Source: Rotaria macrura (taxonomy: Eukaryota > Rotifera > Eurotatoria > Philodinida > Philodinidae). Taken from it: 64,000 bases of DNA. A program made the position numbers and the translations under genes. The DNA lies in contig OENT01000090.1 in the NCBI GenBank assembly GCA_900239685.1, positions 163,361 to 227,360 on the forward strand. The letters are read 5' to 3'. The notes beneath the pieces are model-generated. The model did not search any database. It saw nothing but the letters and a program-made list of their open reading frames with translations, and was not told the origin of the DNA. Below are positions 35,801 to 49,085 of this stretch, in pieces; the stretch's first letter is position 1; every line of letters starts with the position of its first letter.

Positions 35801-37789
35801 TGTGATGGTGTTATTGTCATAATCTATATTTCTTGGTATTAATGATAGATTTAAATGAGAGTTAAGATTTTATACATCAACTTAATTAACTATCAATTTG
35901 CCTTGTTTATTTTTTCTTTCATGTACCTAGTAGTACAGCTAACAAGTGAATTATACTCGCATGTTCCCTATATCTATGTTACCATCTGACTAGAGAATGC
36001 AAGAAACTATACTGCTTGGTATAAAATAGATGAGTTGGTTAAATAGATTTCGATCAGCAGAGATCAAAAGAAACATCACCAACTATTGAGATTTTATGCC
36101 AAAGTTTAGTTGTAGCAAGGATTTTCATCGAAATTAATATTAAAAACATGATTCGAGTTGTAGAGATGATGGTAGAAGAGTACATTATAAATGTAATAAT
36201 GTCAAGTGCTTTTAATAGAGATTGGTATGACCACGTGTTTTTACTACGTGTTAATTGAATAAAATAGTCACGTTGTTGTATGAAAATAGTTGATAATGAA
36301 ATACGAGCACTTCCCCCAGCCTCCCACCGCATTCATCCACACTCACAACCTAGTACTCATATACGCGACAGTTTTTTGTAAATAATCAATTCAAGATTTG
36401 TTGAAAGATAGTATTCTATGGACATTATTAGCAAAGTAAACTCTTAGCTCTTGATATAATTGTTTTGTTTTAGATATTTTATTATCTATTATTTATGCAA
36501 TAGTTGTGATTTACGCAACATTATCATGTAAGCTTATGTAAAGAAATCAATCGACATGTTATTCACGTTTTTCTAACGATTGCAGTCGAAAGTGATTCAT
36601 CTATTAGAATAGTTCAATTTTTATTAATCTTTCGGGGAAAAAGATTTTCGTGTTTCTTAAGTTTCATTCTAATCATGCCAATCAGTATTCAGTAAAACTT
36701 ATTAACAACAATTAGAAAAGTTTCCATTGAAAATTCACTTTATGGGTTATAAAAAAAAGATTTGATTTTCTCAAGGAATAAAGAAGATCTAAGAATAACT
36801 TCAGATGAATATTTTTTTGGGTTAGCTACTTCATTGGCATTTTAATGTTTTTCTTTTCTGCCTTTTAAGACTCAACGATCTATTATTTATCAATCGATCA
36901 AAGTAGAATACTCAACAAGAATTCATATGGAAAATATTGATAAAGGTAAAGATCTGATCGAAGATTGATTGTCCATAGGAAAAATATAACTTATAAACGA
37001 CGCATAGAATCTCTTCCAATAATTAATAAACAACATAAAAAGAAGTATTCTTCCCAATATTTCTTTGTAACTAGAAAAGGTGACAGTCTGAACAGTATTT
37101 CGAGAAAAACTAGTTCGACTTTACATCGTTGAAATTCTAGTGTGATGATAGAACAGTCTCTATTTCTCTTGGTATCATTCTAGTGTGTACTTAGTAGCTT
37201 CGTAGACTTTTCATTCTGAAATTATCTTTGACATTTTAGACTTAGAAATCAAAGAACCCTAGCTACTGAGTAAACTCTATGAATATAGAAATCCGTTATT
37301 TTTGTTGAACTTCTAGAATCGTTAGATAGAGTACGAAAGATCATTTTGTTGTTCTCATTCAAGATGAGACAAGTCTTCTCAAGTGCTACATGTTTGATGG
37401 AGAAGATTTTCTATAGAACAAACGCTTATTTACCATACAGTTAGATGAAGTTCATTTCAGATATTCTGTCTTTCTATGTTGCTTCTTTGAAGAAAAAGGT
37501 TCAAAGTTTTCTAAACGTTCGATTATTTTATTTGTCATGAAAGTTTCAGGGTAATCGATTAATACTAGGCAAGGACTATTAGTTAATACAAATGTTCGTG
37601 TCCAGGAAAAATGATCCTATTTGACTTCAATTCTTTGGAGAATAGCCGAAAATCTTGAAGAAATAAGCAAGAGCACTGTCGAATCAATGAAAATAAATTA
37701 CGTTGAGAAAATTTTACAGTCTAATATGAAATTTTCTTGTGATGTAAAATTTGAATTACCTATTTATCTATTTTATAGACATAATCGAT
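32872..37789. other. Long intergenic stretch
   Basis: 4.9 kb, AT-rich, with a (TA)n tract at about 33179-33200. No supported gene apart from a possible remnant at 36928-37134. A TTTTATAG acceptor at about 37778 directly precedes the next gene's start region. Confidence 0.55.
36928..37134 (+). pseudogene. Possible decayed two-exon gene fragment
   Basis: An ATG at about 36928 (MENIDK) runs into a GTAAAG donor, with a CCATAG acceptor 30 bases on. The next frame is open for about 50 codons (YKRRIESLPIINKQHKKKY...VTRKGDSLNSI) to a TGA, but its phase does not match the preceding exon. It looks like either a frameshifted relic or a chance frame. Confidence 0.22.
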
Positions 37790-38977
37790 ATGAATGCATC
37801 GTTATGTAAGCAACTATGTTCTCATCGTTTTGTTGATCAATATTCTGGGAAATGTCTTCATTGTGGTTACTTGAGAAAAAATCATGAATTACCTGTGACA
37901 AATAATGGTTCTCTCCAAAATGTTGCTGTTGTTGTTGATAATGATGGTTCCCTTGAACGTGAACATTATGAACGTTTGGTATTAATGCTTGATGAATGGA
38001 AGAAAAATACAATAAATCGTATTGAATCAATATATAAATCAAAACTTCAACGATTACGTGATGAATTCGAACAACAGCAAGCTGTCAGACGTCGTTTACT
38101 TACTGAAAACAATAAGAAAAATGTTGATGATGAACATGAAACGATTGATTTAAATGGCATTAATTTGCAATTAATACATTCTTCATTTATTGATACCGAA
38201 TATACACTGATGGCAACATCATCAGAAACAATATTTGTACATGATGGTCGCACATTTAAATTATTTGACAAAGATCTTCGTCCATTGATTGCACTAGATT
38301 TAACGAATACCATGCGTGAACGTTCAAAGGTTGTTGATTTATGTTATGTTTCATATTTATCGTCCTATTTGATATTGTATGATCAAGGCTTATGGATATT
38401 TCAACCAGGTTCAAACGCAAATTTAATTACCGCTATACAACGTCATGGATATCTATCACTCACAACGAATACAAAAGATTTATTTATGCTTGATATTGAA
38501 GGTACAATTGAACAGCGATCACTCATATCATGGACATTTCTTCGACGTTATTCAAAACAACATTTACTCACTGATTATATCAATGATCAGTTATTATCAA
38601 TACGTTTTCATTCGACTGAATATACAGTATTAGTCGCGGTTACACGTACGGCAAATAATCGTCGATGTTTAATGATCTATAAACATTATGGTTCGAATAC
38701 ATTTAAATTATTAGAACGAGTCTTGTTTCCTAATATGAATATATATACCGTATCATCTTTACATATACCGCATGTGTGGTTATTAACAACATGTGAAAAG
38801 CAATCATTCTTTTTTATTGATAATAAACGTGAATATCATCAACGTGAACATCAACAAATATGGTTTCAAATTGATTGTGATTATAAAATTAAGAATGCAG
38901 TCGAATTCGGCAAGAATTCAAGAAGTATTCTTGTAAGAACAATACGACCAAGTCAAATAAAGCTGTACCATTTTTGA
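37790..38977 (+). CDS. Cys/His motif plus coiled coil plus propeller-like protein
   Basis: Single-exon 395-aa frame starting MNASLCKQLCSHRFVDQ. The first 32 residues hold C6, C10, H12, C22, C25 and H32 (GKCLHCGYLRKNH), a plausible small zinc-binding fold. Residues ~70-115 are a charged helix (EWKKNTINRIESIYKSKLQ, DEFEQQQAVRRRL), then a beta-rich repeat region begins at LMATSSETIFVHDGR. This last part aligns by eye with the minus-strand 6211-7326 product, so the two are diverged paralogues about 31 kb apart and on opposite strands. The layout of zinc motif, coiled coil and propeller recalls TRIM-NHL proteins, but no RING or true B-box is present. An acceptor at about 37778 suggests a spliced or trans-spliced leader. 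Function unknown. Confidence 0.8.
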   Translation: MNASLCKQLCSHRFVDQYSGKCLHCGYLRKNHELPVTNNGSLQNVAVVVDNDGSLEREHYERLVLMLDEWKKNTINRIESIYKSKLQRLRDEFEQQQAVRRRLLTENNKKNVDDEHETIDLNGINLQLIHSSFIDTEYTLMATSSETIFVHDGRTFKLFDKDLRPLIALDLTNTMRERSKVVDLCYVSYLSSYLILYDQGLWIFQPGSNANLITAIQRHGYLSLTTNTKDLFMLDIEGTIEQRSLISWTFLRRYSKQHLLTDYINDQLLSIRFHSTEYTVLVAVTRTANNRRCLMIYKHYGSNTFKLLERVLFPNMNIYTVSSLHIPHVWLLTTCEKQSFFFIDNKREYHQREHQQIWFQIDCDYKIKNAVEFGKNSRSILVRTIRPSQIKLYHF

Positions 38978-41900
38978 TAATATATTTTTTGTACATAGAA
39001 ATTACGTTTCTGTTAAGCCCAAAGAAAAGAAATGTTCAACGTTGTTTTTTCTTTTTAGTAAAAAGAGTTTGTGAAACATTAGAAATCCTTTCTTTTTTTT
39101 CTGTACTATTTAATAGACATGAAAGACAATGTGATATCAACAGATTGACATTGAAATTTCAAGTATGAATTATTTATTGTCAAGATCAGCTTTTGTTTTG
39201 AATCCTTTTTACACGTAACTCTTACCTACAAGCAGATTCGAGCTCATTAGGCAGCTTGATTGTTTTTCATAGAACTATTTAAAGACGACATGTACTTGAA
39301 CTTCTGTAGTTTTCATCGAGCTCTGTCTAAATCAACATTTCCGGTTCACGTATTGCTATTTTTACTTTTTGAATTCTAATTCCATTAGTGCATTGGCAAC
39401 TCTAATATAAAAGTTTTGAAGAAAAAATAACGATTGAAATAATTCATGAAAAATTTGCGCTCACCATATAAAAATGTGCACTGTCCTCTTATCCATATTA
39501 CTGTAATGAATTATTTTTCAAGTTGATTAAATTGTGCATTAAGATGAATTTTGACAAAACCATTAAAGGAAAAATATGTAGACTAATGTTTTTGAGTAAA
39601 CATTATATTGGTTAAGATGCATCATTTTTGAGGTCAACCGACAAGATTCTTAAACTGAATATCGATAAGAATAATCCATTTTAAAAGACCGTATTCTCTT
39701 TCAAGCACGTTTACCTATGTAAATATTCTCAAGAGAGTTGTGGATGCGGGTATATGTTGAATTTATAGATACTATTGTTCGACAAGTTTATATGTAACTT
39801 ACATGTGTCCAAATCGACATTCATAACTGATACTCGTTAAAGTTTGTATTCAACACTTCAGATGTTAGTAGTATTGACTCCGTTACCAAAATTTCGAAAG
39901 CAAATGCTTCTAAATATAAACAGCTGATTCTATGCAACACCAATGAGCAGTGTTACACTCGAAGTATACAAGTCATGGTCAGAAAACTGATTCAAACTCT
40001 GTTTCTAAACGTCTCATGTATTTTAAAGTGTGCTTATATATTTGTTTTTCCTGTTGAGTTCATCTAATGAAATACTTTTTCATAATTTAGATTTCAACAA
40101 CCTAACTAGAAAATCATTGACACTGTCCTAATATAGATAGTTGCTGACATAGGATGCTTTACTACAATTATGTTTTCAATTGTTTGTGATACTCCAAAAA
40201 CAAACAGAGAGATTGAGAGGAAAAGCAAAAATTTCCCTTAATCTATGGCGGTCATACTATCAAAATAAGAGATCCTAAACTAAATAGAAATATGATTCAT
40301 TGAATATCGAGTATCATGTCGATATCTAACTATCTGTAGCGAAATGCTACACCGATTTCTTCAATAGACGTCATCGTATCATATTTTCTAACGTCAATTG
40401 ATTTCAGCACATGATAAAGAACGCCAAATTCTATTTTAATTGCATAGTAAAGTACATTACTGAGTGAACGGATAATAATGACTTTCAAATATTGATATTC
40501 CAAAAATAAACTAGCATCATAAAAAGTATATCAATGTTCAGTTATCAAATCGGTTGTTTAGATTGGTCTTCTTCGATGAACAATACGATAGGGAACTATG
40601 AACAAAATTACGTTAATCAACTATCTTACTACTGCTAATTACAGAAGAAAGATCAATGTCGAGTTACTATATTTTATGCAACTTCAATATGTAGATGTTT
40701 ACTGTATGATATCTTTACTTCATACTAAATTAAAACATACGCACTTCAGAGTTTGTCCGTATCTAAAACGATTCTCCATTCGTTCTGTCTTGTACTTCTG
40801 AATTGTATGCCGAGAAAAGAACGAAAATTGTTGTTGTTTTTCTATATTAATCAATATCCTAGTTGTTATTTCTAATTCATGTATCATTTAATACTTCATT
40901 GATTTTTAAAAGTATTAATTTCGGTGAACTATTAATTTTAACGGAATCTCAAGGTTAGAACTACATGTGTGTTTCGGTAAGCAAGTTGAATTGTGTAATT
41001 TTGTGTACCTAAATTAACACCATTGACTTGAATAAAAAAGAAAAAAAACTTTTAATCGAAAGAAAGCTTTCAAAACGATAACAAAAGTAATGCACTTTGC
41101 TAATCGTTGGTAATTGGAAGCTAGAATAGATTTGCTTTTTCTCAGAAGGATCTAGATGAGAAAAAGCAGTGCGGGCATGACGTACCAAGTATTTATGTCA
41201 CTATAGTCATTAAGACTAATACTAAAAGTATTCATCAAGTTGTCTTTCAATTAGAGTGATCAATGAAGAAAAACTAATTCGTTTGAAAATATTGCTTATA
41301 GCAGATTTACTATGAATGCAGTTATATTTTCAAATACTACTTGAACAAAGTGATGATAGTCTTTAGTAGTTGAATAAATTATAGAAACCATCACCAATCA
41401 AGAAGAAAATAAATGACAACACTCAATACAAGATGATTAAGGAGGTTCATACTGAATATCGCTTTCTATTTCACAAAAAGAGTCACTTGCAATTTCGATA
41501 TTTTGAACTGATAACAACACGAGTCAATTTATTGCTGTCAATCAAGTAGAATACTCCTCCATTGCTGTGATCTTGAGATTACTATTCTGAGTGTTGTAGA
41601 TTTGTTTGATATTTGTTGAGTCTCGTTCTGTCTAATCAATCCTTATGCTGTTTTTTATTATAAATGACCAGGCTTGGACCAAACAAACTAAGTAGTTGGT
41701 TATTGTAAAGATCGAAATTTGAGTTTCTAAGTTCACAACGAAGGAACATAAAATCTCCGAAACACAGGGCATTTGTCACTTTGGTTTTATTCCTCCATGA
41801 GTCGCATATGGCATATGAGAACTCAACTATCTAATACTTGAGAAAGAACAAACTAATATTGACTTTTTTCAACGTAGTATAATATTTGAAGGAGAAAGAA

Positions 41901-42332
41901 CAACAAATAGAACAATGATGGTCAGATTTCGACCTTCGCGAGCACGTCAATAGAAATCGACCAAAGTAAACTCAAAAACAATCCTATCTTAAATGTACGA
42001 CAATGAGTTTTCTACGAGTAAGTATTTTTCATACATCAACATGAGGCATTTACTGAATGTTCACAAAACAAAACTGTTTGCTCGTAAGAATTTACTCATT
42101 CTTGAGTAACTTTGACCATTTACTTCTTCTGATCATACAGATGTTACTTTTCAGTCTCTTTGGACCGAAACAAAGTAGAAGAATGTGTCGTCAAGTAGCT
42201 ACCTTTAGCAGAGTGTTGACAAGAATCTAGCCTATTTTACTTAGCCCAAAAAATATGCCAGAGCATTTCATTTTTCTGCACAGGAAACTTCAACATGAAA
42301 CTCGAAATTTTTTCCATGAAGATAGATAAATA
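38978..42332. other. Intergenic, no gene seen
   Basis: 3.4 kb of AT-rich sequence between the propeller-like gene and the Tc1 element. No convincing exon. Confidence 0.6.
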
Positions 42333-42548
42333 CAGGGTGTACCAAAATTATAGACCCCCCTATACTCAGTAAAGAAAAAGTAGGTTTCTGTCTTACATAT
42401 GAGCCGAGTTACTGAGTTGATACGTTCCTTCAACACATACATATACATGATGTATTAAGATGTGATTACTGCTTTTTCTCTTCTCTTCTACCCGTGTAAA
42501 AGTGGATAGGAAGAAAAAGATGCTGTGCCATAATTATAGACCCCCTTT
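42333..42548 (+). repeat. Left inverted repeat of the Tc1 element
   Basis: Contains the outer motif near 42345-42360 and the inner motif near 42529-42546, in direct orientation. Its partner is 43738-43947 on the opposite strand. Confidence 0.9.
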
Positions 42549-42627
42549 CATGCTTTATGTATTTTTTTCGTTCGAATTTGTTCGAAGTTAGTTTGTATAT
42601 TATATATATGATCGTTTATAAAGTGTA

Positions 42628-43674
42628 TTGTATTTTGTAAGAAAGGGAATGGGAAGAAAAGCTGTTAGTATTGATACAAAGAAGGGAAATATACTTTTAC
42701 GCGATACTGGTATGTCCCAACATGAAATTTCAAGGAAATTTAATGTTTCTCGTCATTGCGTGCGTCAAACTATTCGCAATTTCAAAAAGCTTCATATCAC
42801 ATCTACAAAACCTGGAGCTGGACGTCGTTCCAAAGTAACACGTCGTCAAAAACGCGCCATCAAACTTCAGCAACTTAGTGACGATACTCTTTCATTGAAT
42901 GATCTCGTTCGATATGCTCAAACAAGTTTGAACTTAAATATCAGTCGTCAAACAGTGAGTCGTATCCTACATGAATTCGGTTTGGTTTCGTACGTCGCAC
43001 CAAGAAAACCTCAAATAACGCATCAGCAAAGACGTTATCGACTCTTTTGGTGCTATAAACATTTGACCTGGGCCGAAACCGATTGGTCTAACGTTATATT
43101 TTCCGACGAAGCTAACTTTGAAATAGTAAATCGGAACAACAGAATCTATATACGTAGATTTCGGAACGATTTAAAGCGTCATGAACGATTTCAACCCCGA
43201 GTACATCGAGGTGGTGGTCTTGGGATTTGGTCTTATATTACATACAATGGCTTGGGGCCGTTAGTTTTTTTCAACGGACGTTTAAATTAAGATAAATATA
43301 TAGAGATACTCGAAAACAACTTACCCACCGTGTTTGAAAAATTTCCGCCTGAACAATCGAGTAAAATTTTGTATCAACAAGATAACGCTAGTCCTCATAC
43401 GTCAGCTAAAACATCCAAATATTTCAAGAAAAAGCATATCAAACTGATTCCATGGCCGCCTCGGAGTCCCAACCTTAACATTATAGAAAATATATGGTCC
43501 ATGGTCGATGAAAAACTATTGAAATATAGCATTAATAACACGACACAGCTGGAAGAAGCACCGAAAATCGTTTGGACAGAAATTTCGAAAGATGTGATAA
43601 GAAAACTGTTTCAATCCATGCCCACTAGACTTCGTCAAGTTATCAATCGTAAAGGCTTTGCCTGTTGTTATTGA
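42628..43674 (+). pseudogene. Tc1 transposase with one in-frame stop
   Basis: One continuous frame of about 348 codons interrupted only by a TAA at 43288-43290 (GRLN-stop-DKYIEIL). The likely start is MGRKAVSIDTKKGN at about 42649. An N-terminal helix-turn-helix pair (MSQHEISRKFNVSRHCVRQ; DLVRYAQTSLNLNISRQTV) binds the terminal repeats. The catalytic core has D in VIFSDEANFEI, D in LYQQDNASPHT, and E 34 residues later in SPNLNIIENIWS, making DD34E, the Tc1 family. All three catalytic acids are present and the remainder is intact, so inactivation looks like a single recent nonsense change. Sequencing error or readthrough are alternatives. Confidence 0.93.
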
Positions 43675-43737
43675 GTTTTGTGCTTGTTAAAAAACACATC
43701 CAAAATAAAAGAAAAAGATAAATAAAGAATGAAAGGG

Positions 43738-43947
43738 GGGTTATAATTATGGCACAGCATCTTTTTCTTCCTATCCACTTTTACACGGGTAGAAGAGAAG
43801 AGAAAAAGCAGTAATCACATCTTAATACATCATGTATATGTATGTGTTGAATGAACGTATCAACTCAATAACTAGGCTCATGTGTAAGACAGAAACCTAC
43901 TTTTTCTTTACTGAGTATAGGGGGGTCTATAATTTTGGTACACCCTG
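43738..43947 (-). repeat. Right inverted repeat of the Tc1 element
   Basis: Reverse complement of the left repeat, with about five substitutions, mostly in the 43865-43885 stretch. Confidence 0.9.
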
Positions 43948-46223
43948 CACTTTAATAAAACGAATGTTCGTGTTTCGAATAATTCTCAGATAGAAATAGT
44001 TCAACAAATCAAAATAGGTCAAACATAAGCCTTGCAAAATATTATTTTATTGGAGCTAGAAAAAGGAGGTAGTTCTTATATCAGAATTCAATGTAATTAG
44101 TTTGAAAATTGCTTTTCTATTTTTTTCAACTTAAAAACCTTGATAGTATTTTGTATATTGCAAACGAATTTCAGATGATGAAATTCAATCGATGAAAGTT
44201 TTCCAGCGAACACTTCTCTGTCTATATAGATGATATTTTCCGATACTCTGTACACTTGTCATGGAACGATGGTACGCATATCGGTTTTTGCTGAAACCAT
44301 AACTGCTCTTATATTTCTTGATAGTCTTAGATTAATATCTTACAATTTCAGGTACTTGAGAAGGATCGTATTCTTTGTCTTTCACTGTCATAAATTATTA
44401 TTTGACAATAATAGTATAGTTTCGCGGACATGCACATGAACGCAAATGCATGAAAGTGTCGGTATCAAAATTAGGCTGTATAGATGTAATTATTCCAATA
44501 GAATCACAAAGACACAAGCTTTTGGATGTAGGCGTTCGAATTGAATCGTAAGATCAAGGTAAAAATACAGTATACTTCTTGAAACTTATATTCAATTATA
44601 TTGCTATAAGATCATGGGTAAATAGTTACAGTTGTGCACATGTATGAATGCAAACATCGATATAAGAGAATACAGTGCAAGGATAAATACGTAATAACAT
44701 ATATTTATAAGACTGCATAAGTCACTACATTAGTGTTATGGAATGCAAACGAAGACAATCACTAAAAGTTTCTATGCAATCCGATATGACTGAGTTGAAA
44801 AGTTTTTCTATAATCATATTTTGAGAAGATTTTTTCCAATGCAAAACGTAAAGAGTCATCTTTCCGTATGTATGCAGATGGATAATATTTGTGTTTTCGT
44901 AAAATCACATTCTTTAGAATGACCTTGAAGGACACGTATTGATATGATTTCATTAATAGAACACTTGACTATGATATTTTACATCTTGAAACTGCACCTG
45001 GAATTCTCGGATCAAAAGACTACAATCATAGGTTGTGTACATGACATCAACGCATCTATAGATGTTTGAAGCAAGAAATAATATGTTCAGGAATCATTTA
45101 TTTACGAGCTATCTTATAATTTGTTGAACTTTGCAGTATAGATAGGCATTCTTCCAATATTTTAAAGAATTTTGTCAATGATTTGTTGCAGTGTTACAAA
45201 TTTTCGACAATAGTCTTATCCATAAGCACAGTTCTAAATTTCAAAGATTCCTATATTCAGGAACGAACAGAGAACTACATCTCTAACAATCTCATGCCTC
45301 AAAAAATTGAGACGTGTGTCTTCAGAGTAAGTTGATGTTTGATAAGAAATAACCAGTTGGCTAGTTTCACAAGTCGAGAATCTTCGTGTCTTCGTTAAAA
45401 ATAGAAACAATTAACTGACGAATGCAGCCATGTGCCTTTTCTGATGTGAGATGATCTAGCATCTGTTGTTTTCTTCCTTTCTACACGAACGATAGAGTCA
45501 TATAGAAACAGATTTTTGTCTACTATCAGTATACGTCAATTAAAATTTGCCGTGGATCGATGTACCCAATATCGATTTTCTTGTAATTAGATGAGAAGTA
45601 AAGTCGGTCATATGTCTGAATGTCTTACACTGTCTCATAGAAAGTACTGCTAGTATCCATACACGACTTCGTATGTCACATGACATCATGATTCCTTTAT
45701 AAAACATGGAACAAACCGTCGAATGACACAAAAAAAAGATAATTTTTAAAATGAAAAAAGAAACGAGTAGAAAAGTGAGCGTAATATGCATATCTGACAA
45801 AAAATTTCTCGAAGAGTTTTTATTGTTCGATGTAAAACCTAGAGATTATTGTAATTTAATGAATTTTCCTTCTCTGGGCAGATACATCATTGTGAATAGT
45901 GTGTTTGGATCCAGTTTCATAGGAAGATTTTCGTCATTAAAAAACGTAAACTGTTCTGGTCAGTATGAGTAGCATTTTTAGTCTACGATTATCTTGCGTG
46001 ATTTCTATCGTGCTAGAAACAGTGATCGAATGACTTTTCGTCATATCTTACCTAGGATTGTGTTGTTTTTATTCGAAATAATCTTTTGGATCGATTTACT
46101 TCCTTTAACAGAGCTTTCCTTTACTTGAAAAAAAGATATGTATAATGATTTTCTTTTATAAAATGCCCCGTATCGTGTATATAGAGTTTGCAAACAAAAG
46201 TTCGTATTATATTCGCTTTCATT
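43948..46223. other. Intergenic, no gene seen
   Basis: 2.3 kb of AT-rich sequence; small frames only. Confidence 0.6.
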
Positions 46224-49085
46224 TTAAACCCAACCAGGATGTAGTAAAAATGTTGAACCGATTCTTGGTTCAGTCGTTGCAAAAACAGTTCCGATGCGAA
46301 AATCTCGTGAAGCATCATCACCAAAAACAGCATTATATCGACTGAATTGTCGAGGTGTCGCTGATGGATGACGCATCACACGCCAGCTTGTTGATTCAAA
46401 TGAGCGTTGAAGCTTTTTTTGAGAACGAGATGATCCAAAGCGTGCTCGGTATCTAGACGGAAATTTTTTGAAACGAGCATTAGTAATATAATTAAATTTT
46501 TTTGATTCGATTTACTTTTTTAAATTAGATAATATATCGTCGAGACTTTTTCCATTTGCTGCATCAAGTGCTCTCTGCGCTTCTTTTTCTCTTTCTTTTT
46601 CTTTTTCTTGTTCATTATGATTGATTCTTTCCAGAAAGTTGTATACAACTTTTTGATCTATGTTAATTGAAAAAAATCTTTCAAAATCATCATGAATAAG
46701 TCATATAAACATAAAAGAAAATAGGGATTCAGTTTTTGACTCTAAGTGAATTAGTTTCTGTTTGGCTATACTTCCTAATTCTAATAGCTCATAAATCATA
46801 CCAACGAGTGGCATGATAGCGACACGATCTAAGAACCGAAAGACACATAGAACAAAACTAAAAGCGAGAAAAGAAAAACAAGAACTACAAACTAGAGTAG
46901 TATGAACGAGAGGAAAAATGAAATAGGATACTTGTGTTCATCATAACATTTGATCTATTCACTACTTCAAATGGAAAATAAGGTATTTAAGAAAAATATA
47001 TATGTTGATGAAGATTCTATTTCGTTTGCCTATTCATTCAACACAATAACCTGTTTAGTTTTATGTGTCATAACATCGGCTATACAAATAAAGGTAACTA
47101 TACGAAGTCGATTGAACGCTTCATGGATTCCGTTTTTTTTTGTAGTCATCTACGGCCAGAATAATTTTGTGTAATAGTTGATAAGAAAATCACTTTTCTC
47201 ATAGAATAAGTATTCTCTCAGTTACTTTTTTCGCAAAAGAAGTGATTTGTCAACTTAAAATGTTTTAGTAACTATTTTTATTCCTATTCGAATTAGAATA
47301 AAATTTGCTTCATGCATCAAATGTATAGTACGAACATCACATGTGATTAAGTTTTGTGTCTTTAAAACAGGTGAAGGATTTTTCAGTTTACACATTTTCT
47401 TCGATAGAACAATAATAACCATTTCTCTGAAGTTAATACTCTGCAAATCTAAAAGATTGAATCACTTGATCATTGCAGACCTCAAGAAAATTATTTTTAG
47501 AAATCCATCCATCTATGGAAAAAAAATAATTTGATACGTGTTATGTTTGCTTCATGCAAAAGGAAATTAAGCTTTATTTTTAAACAAACCTCATTATTTC
47601 ATAGTCTCACTCTCAATGAAGAATAGAATCTTTCCAAGTTTTCTCTAGCTTAAGATTAACTTAAAAAATTCCTTCTTCATAAGATCATGGATCTCCAGTC
47701 ATCATCTAGCGTATAATATTCGTTTACTATTTGATTCTATTAGAAAAAATTTCTTTTCTTCAATTAATTTAACTCATGTTAAGTCCTAAATCGGTTAATA
47801 ATTAGAAATTATATTCGATGAATGTTTTAAATCTTAAAAGTTCTTTTGTTTTTCACTACGTTCGAGTTCTTCATCAAATAAATGTAAAACAAATGTCAAA
47901 TAAAATATTCATCAAGTGAATTAGTATAGACAATCTACGGAATCGTATAGATTTGTTTTTCGTAAAATTTTTAAAATCATCCTTTAATACAAATGAAAAT
48001 AAAAAGCTGAAAGTTGTTTTATTCCAAAAAATTTTGTTGATCGACCTAAGCCTATTCTTGATTGCTGAACAATATTTACATTCTTATTTATCATCCGCAA
48101 ATTTTTGGGAGCTCTTGACAGACGGAATGAAGAAAAGATGAATCTTTCTTTTTCAAATGTCTTCCTTTTTCTATTCCACGATCTCAAATCGAATATTTTG
48201 AGATGTGTCGTAGCATACATTTCCAACTATGTCTTCATCAGTAGAACTAGACTTGAAAGACAATAAGTCTCGTATAGTTATTCGAAAGATTGAAGACACA
48301 TTCACCTTATTCCAAAATTAAGAGTTCTTTTCTTCCTATATAATATGAATATTTCGTAGAAGACTTAATTAGATTTTGTAACTTTTTCTTGTACTTCAAC
48401 AAAATAATATTCTTTCGTTCCGCTATAAATTAGATGAATATAACTTTCTAGTTCAAATTTATTATTTACCTGGCGTACGTGCCGTTTCAAACCATGTTTC
48501 TAGAATGTGTTACAATAAATGAATAGAGAAAATCAAAAGTTTAGAAAACGCTTACCAATTTTATCTCCGACATTTGTCCAATCAACTGAATTCGTTTTAT
48601 ATATGCGACTCGATGGAGTACGGATACTTTTCACTCTTTCTTCAGTGCATCCTCTGCATGCACTTTGATTAATACGTGAACTCTGGAATATAGGAGTATC
48701 TAACAGTTAGATGAGCATTAATCTTTTGAATTTTTACAGTACCGGTACACGAGGTTTATTTGCTGTTTCGTTCGTATTAACATCAATTAATAGTGGAAGT
48801 TTACAATGTCCACAATAAGCTGTTACTATAATGTCAAAATTAAACAAGATTCTAAACGAAAAAGCTAATATGTAAGTTCACCATTACATGGTTGACGTGA
48901 CGACTGTTGTGAACCTGGTCTTCCATTGTCATACGCGCTAAGCTGTGAATGACATCGTCGTTTTTCTTGTGCTAGAATACAGTTCTAGATGATTTGACGG
49001 AAGCATTTGGAAAAAGAAACGTACATTCACGGTGATTAGGTGCTAACTTTTCACATCGAGTGGACACTAAATTTTCTTTTGGCAT
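46224..49085 (-). CDS. Zinc-ribbon-like protein, function unknown
   Basis: Seven exons join without breaking phase: 49025-49085, 48882-48971, 48743-48825, 48556-48682, 48470-48499, 46516-46657, 46224-46452; 762 nt, 253 aa. Start MPKENLVSTRCEK. Two CxxC pairs about 29 residues apart (AYCGHCK and ACRGCT) suggest a zinc ribbon at residues ~55-92. A conserved-looking block follows (VDWTNVGDKI, then WFETARTP), then a Lys/Glu helix (NEQEKEKEREKEAQRALD) with SLDDILSNLKK. The C-terminus FATTEPRIGSTFLLHPGWV looks ordered and may be a short binding motif. The 1812-base intron 46658-48469 is far longer than the others. I do not recognise the family. An upstream open segment at 49170-49238 (MYIDIVADN) cannot join in phase and is left out. 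Confidence 0.75.

Larger units (their letters stand above)
42333..43947 (+). mobile_element. Tc1-like transposon with long inverted repeats
   Basis: A 1615-base element. Both ends read CAGGGTGTACCAAAATTATA, and the inverted repeats extend about 215 bases with only about five visible differences. The left flank is TA (42331-42332) as expected for Tc1/mariner; the right flank is CA, probably a mutated TA. Within each repeat an outer motif (ATTATAGACCCCCC) recurs about 190 bases further in (ATTATAGACCCCC), an IR/DR arrangement like that of Sleeping Beauty-type elements, where the direct repeats bind transposase. The near-identity of the two repeats points to recent arrival. Confidence 0.95.
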
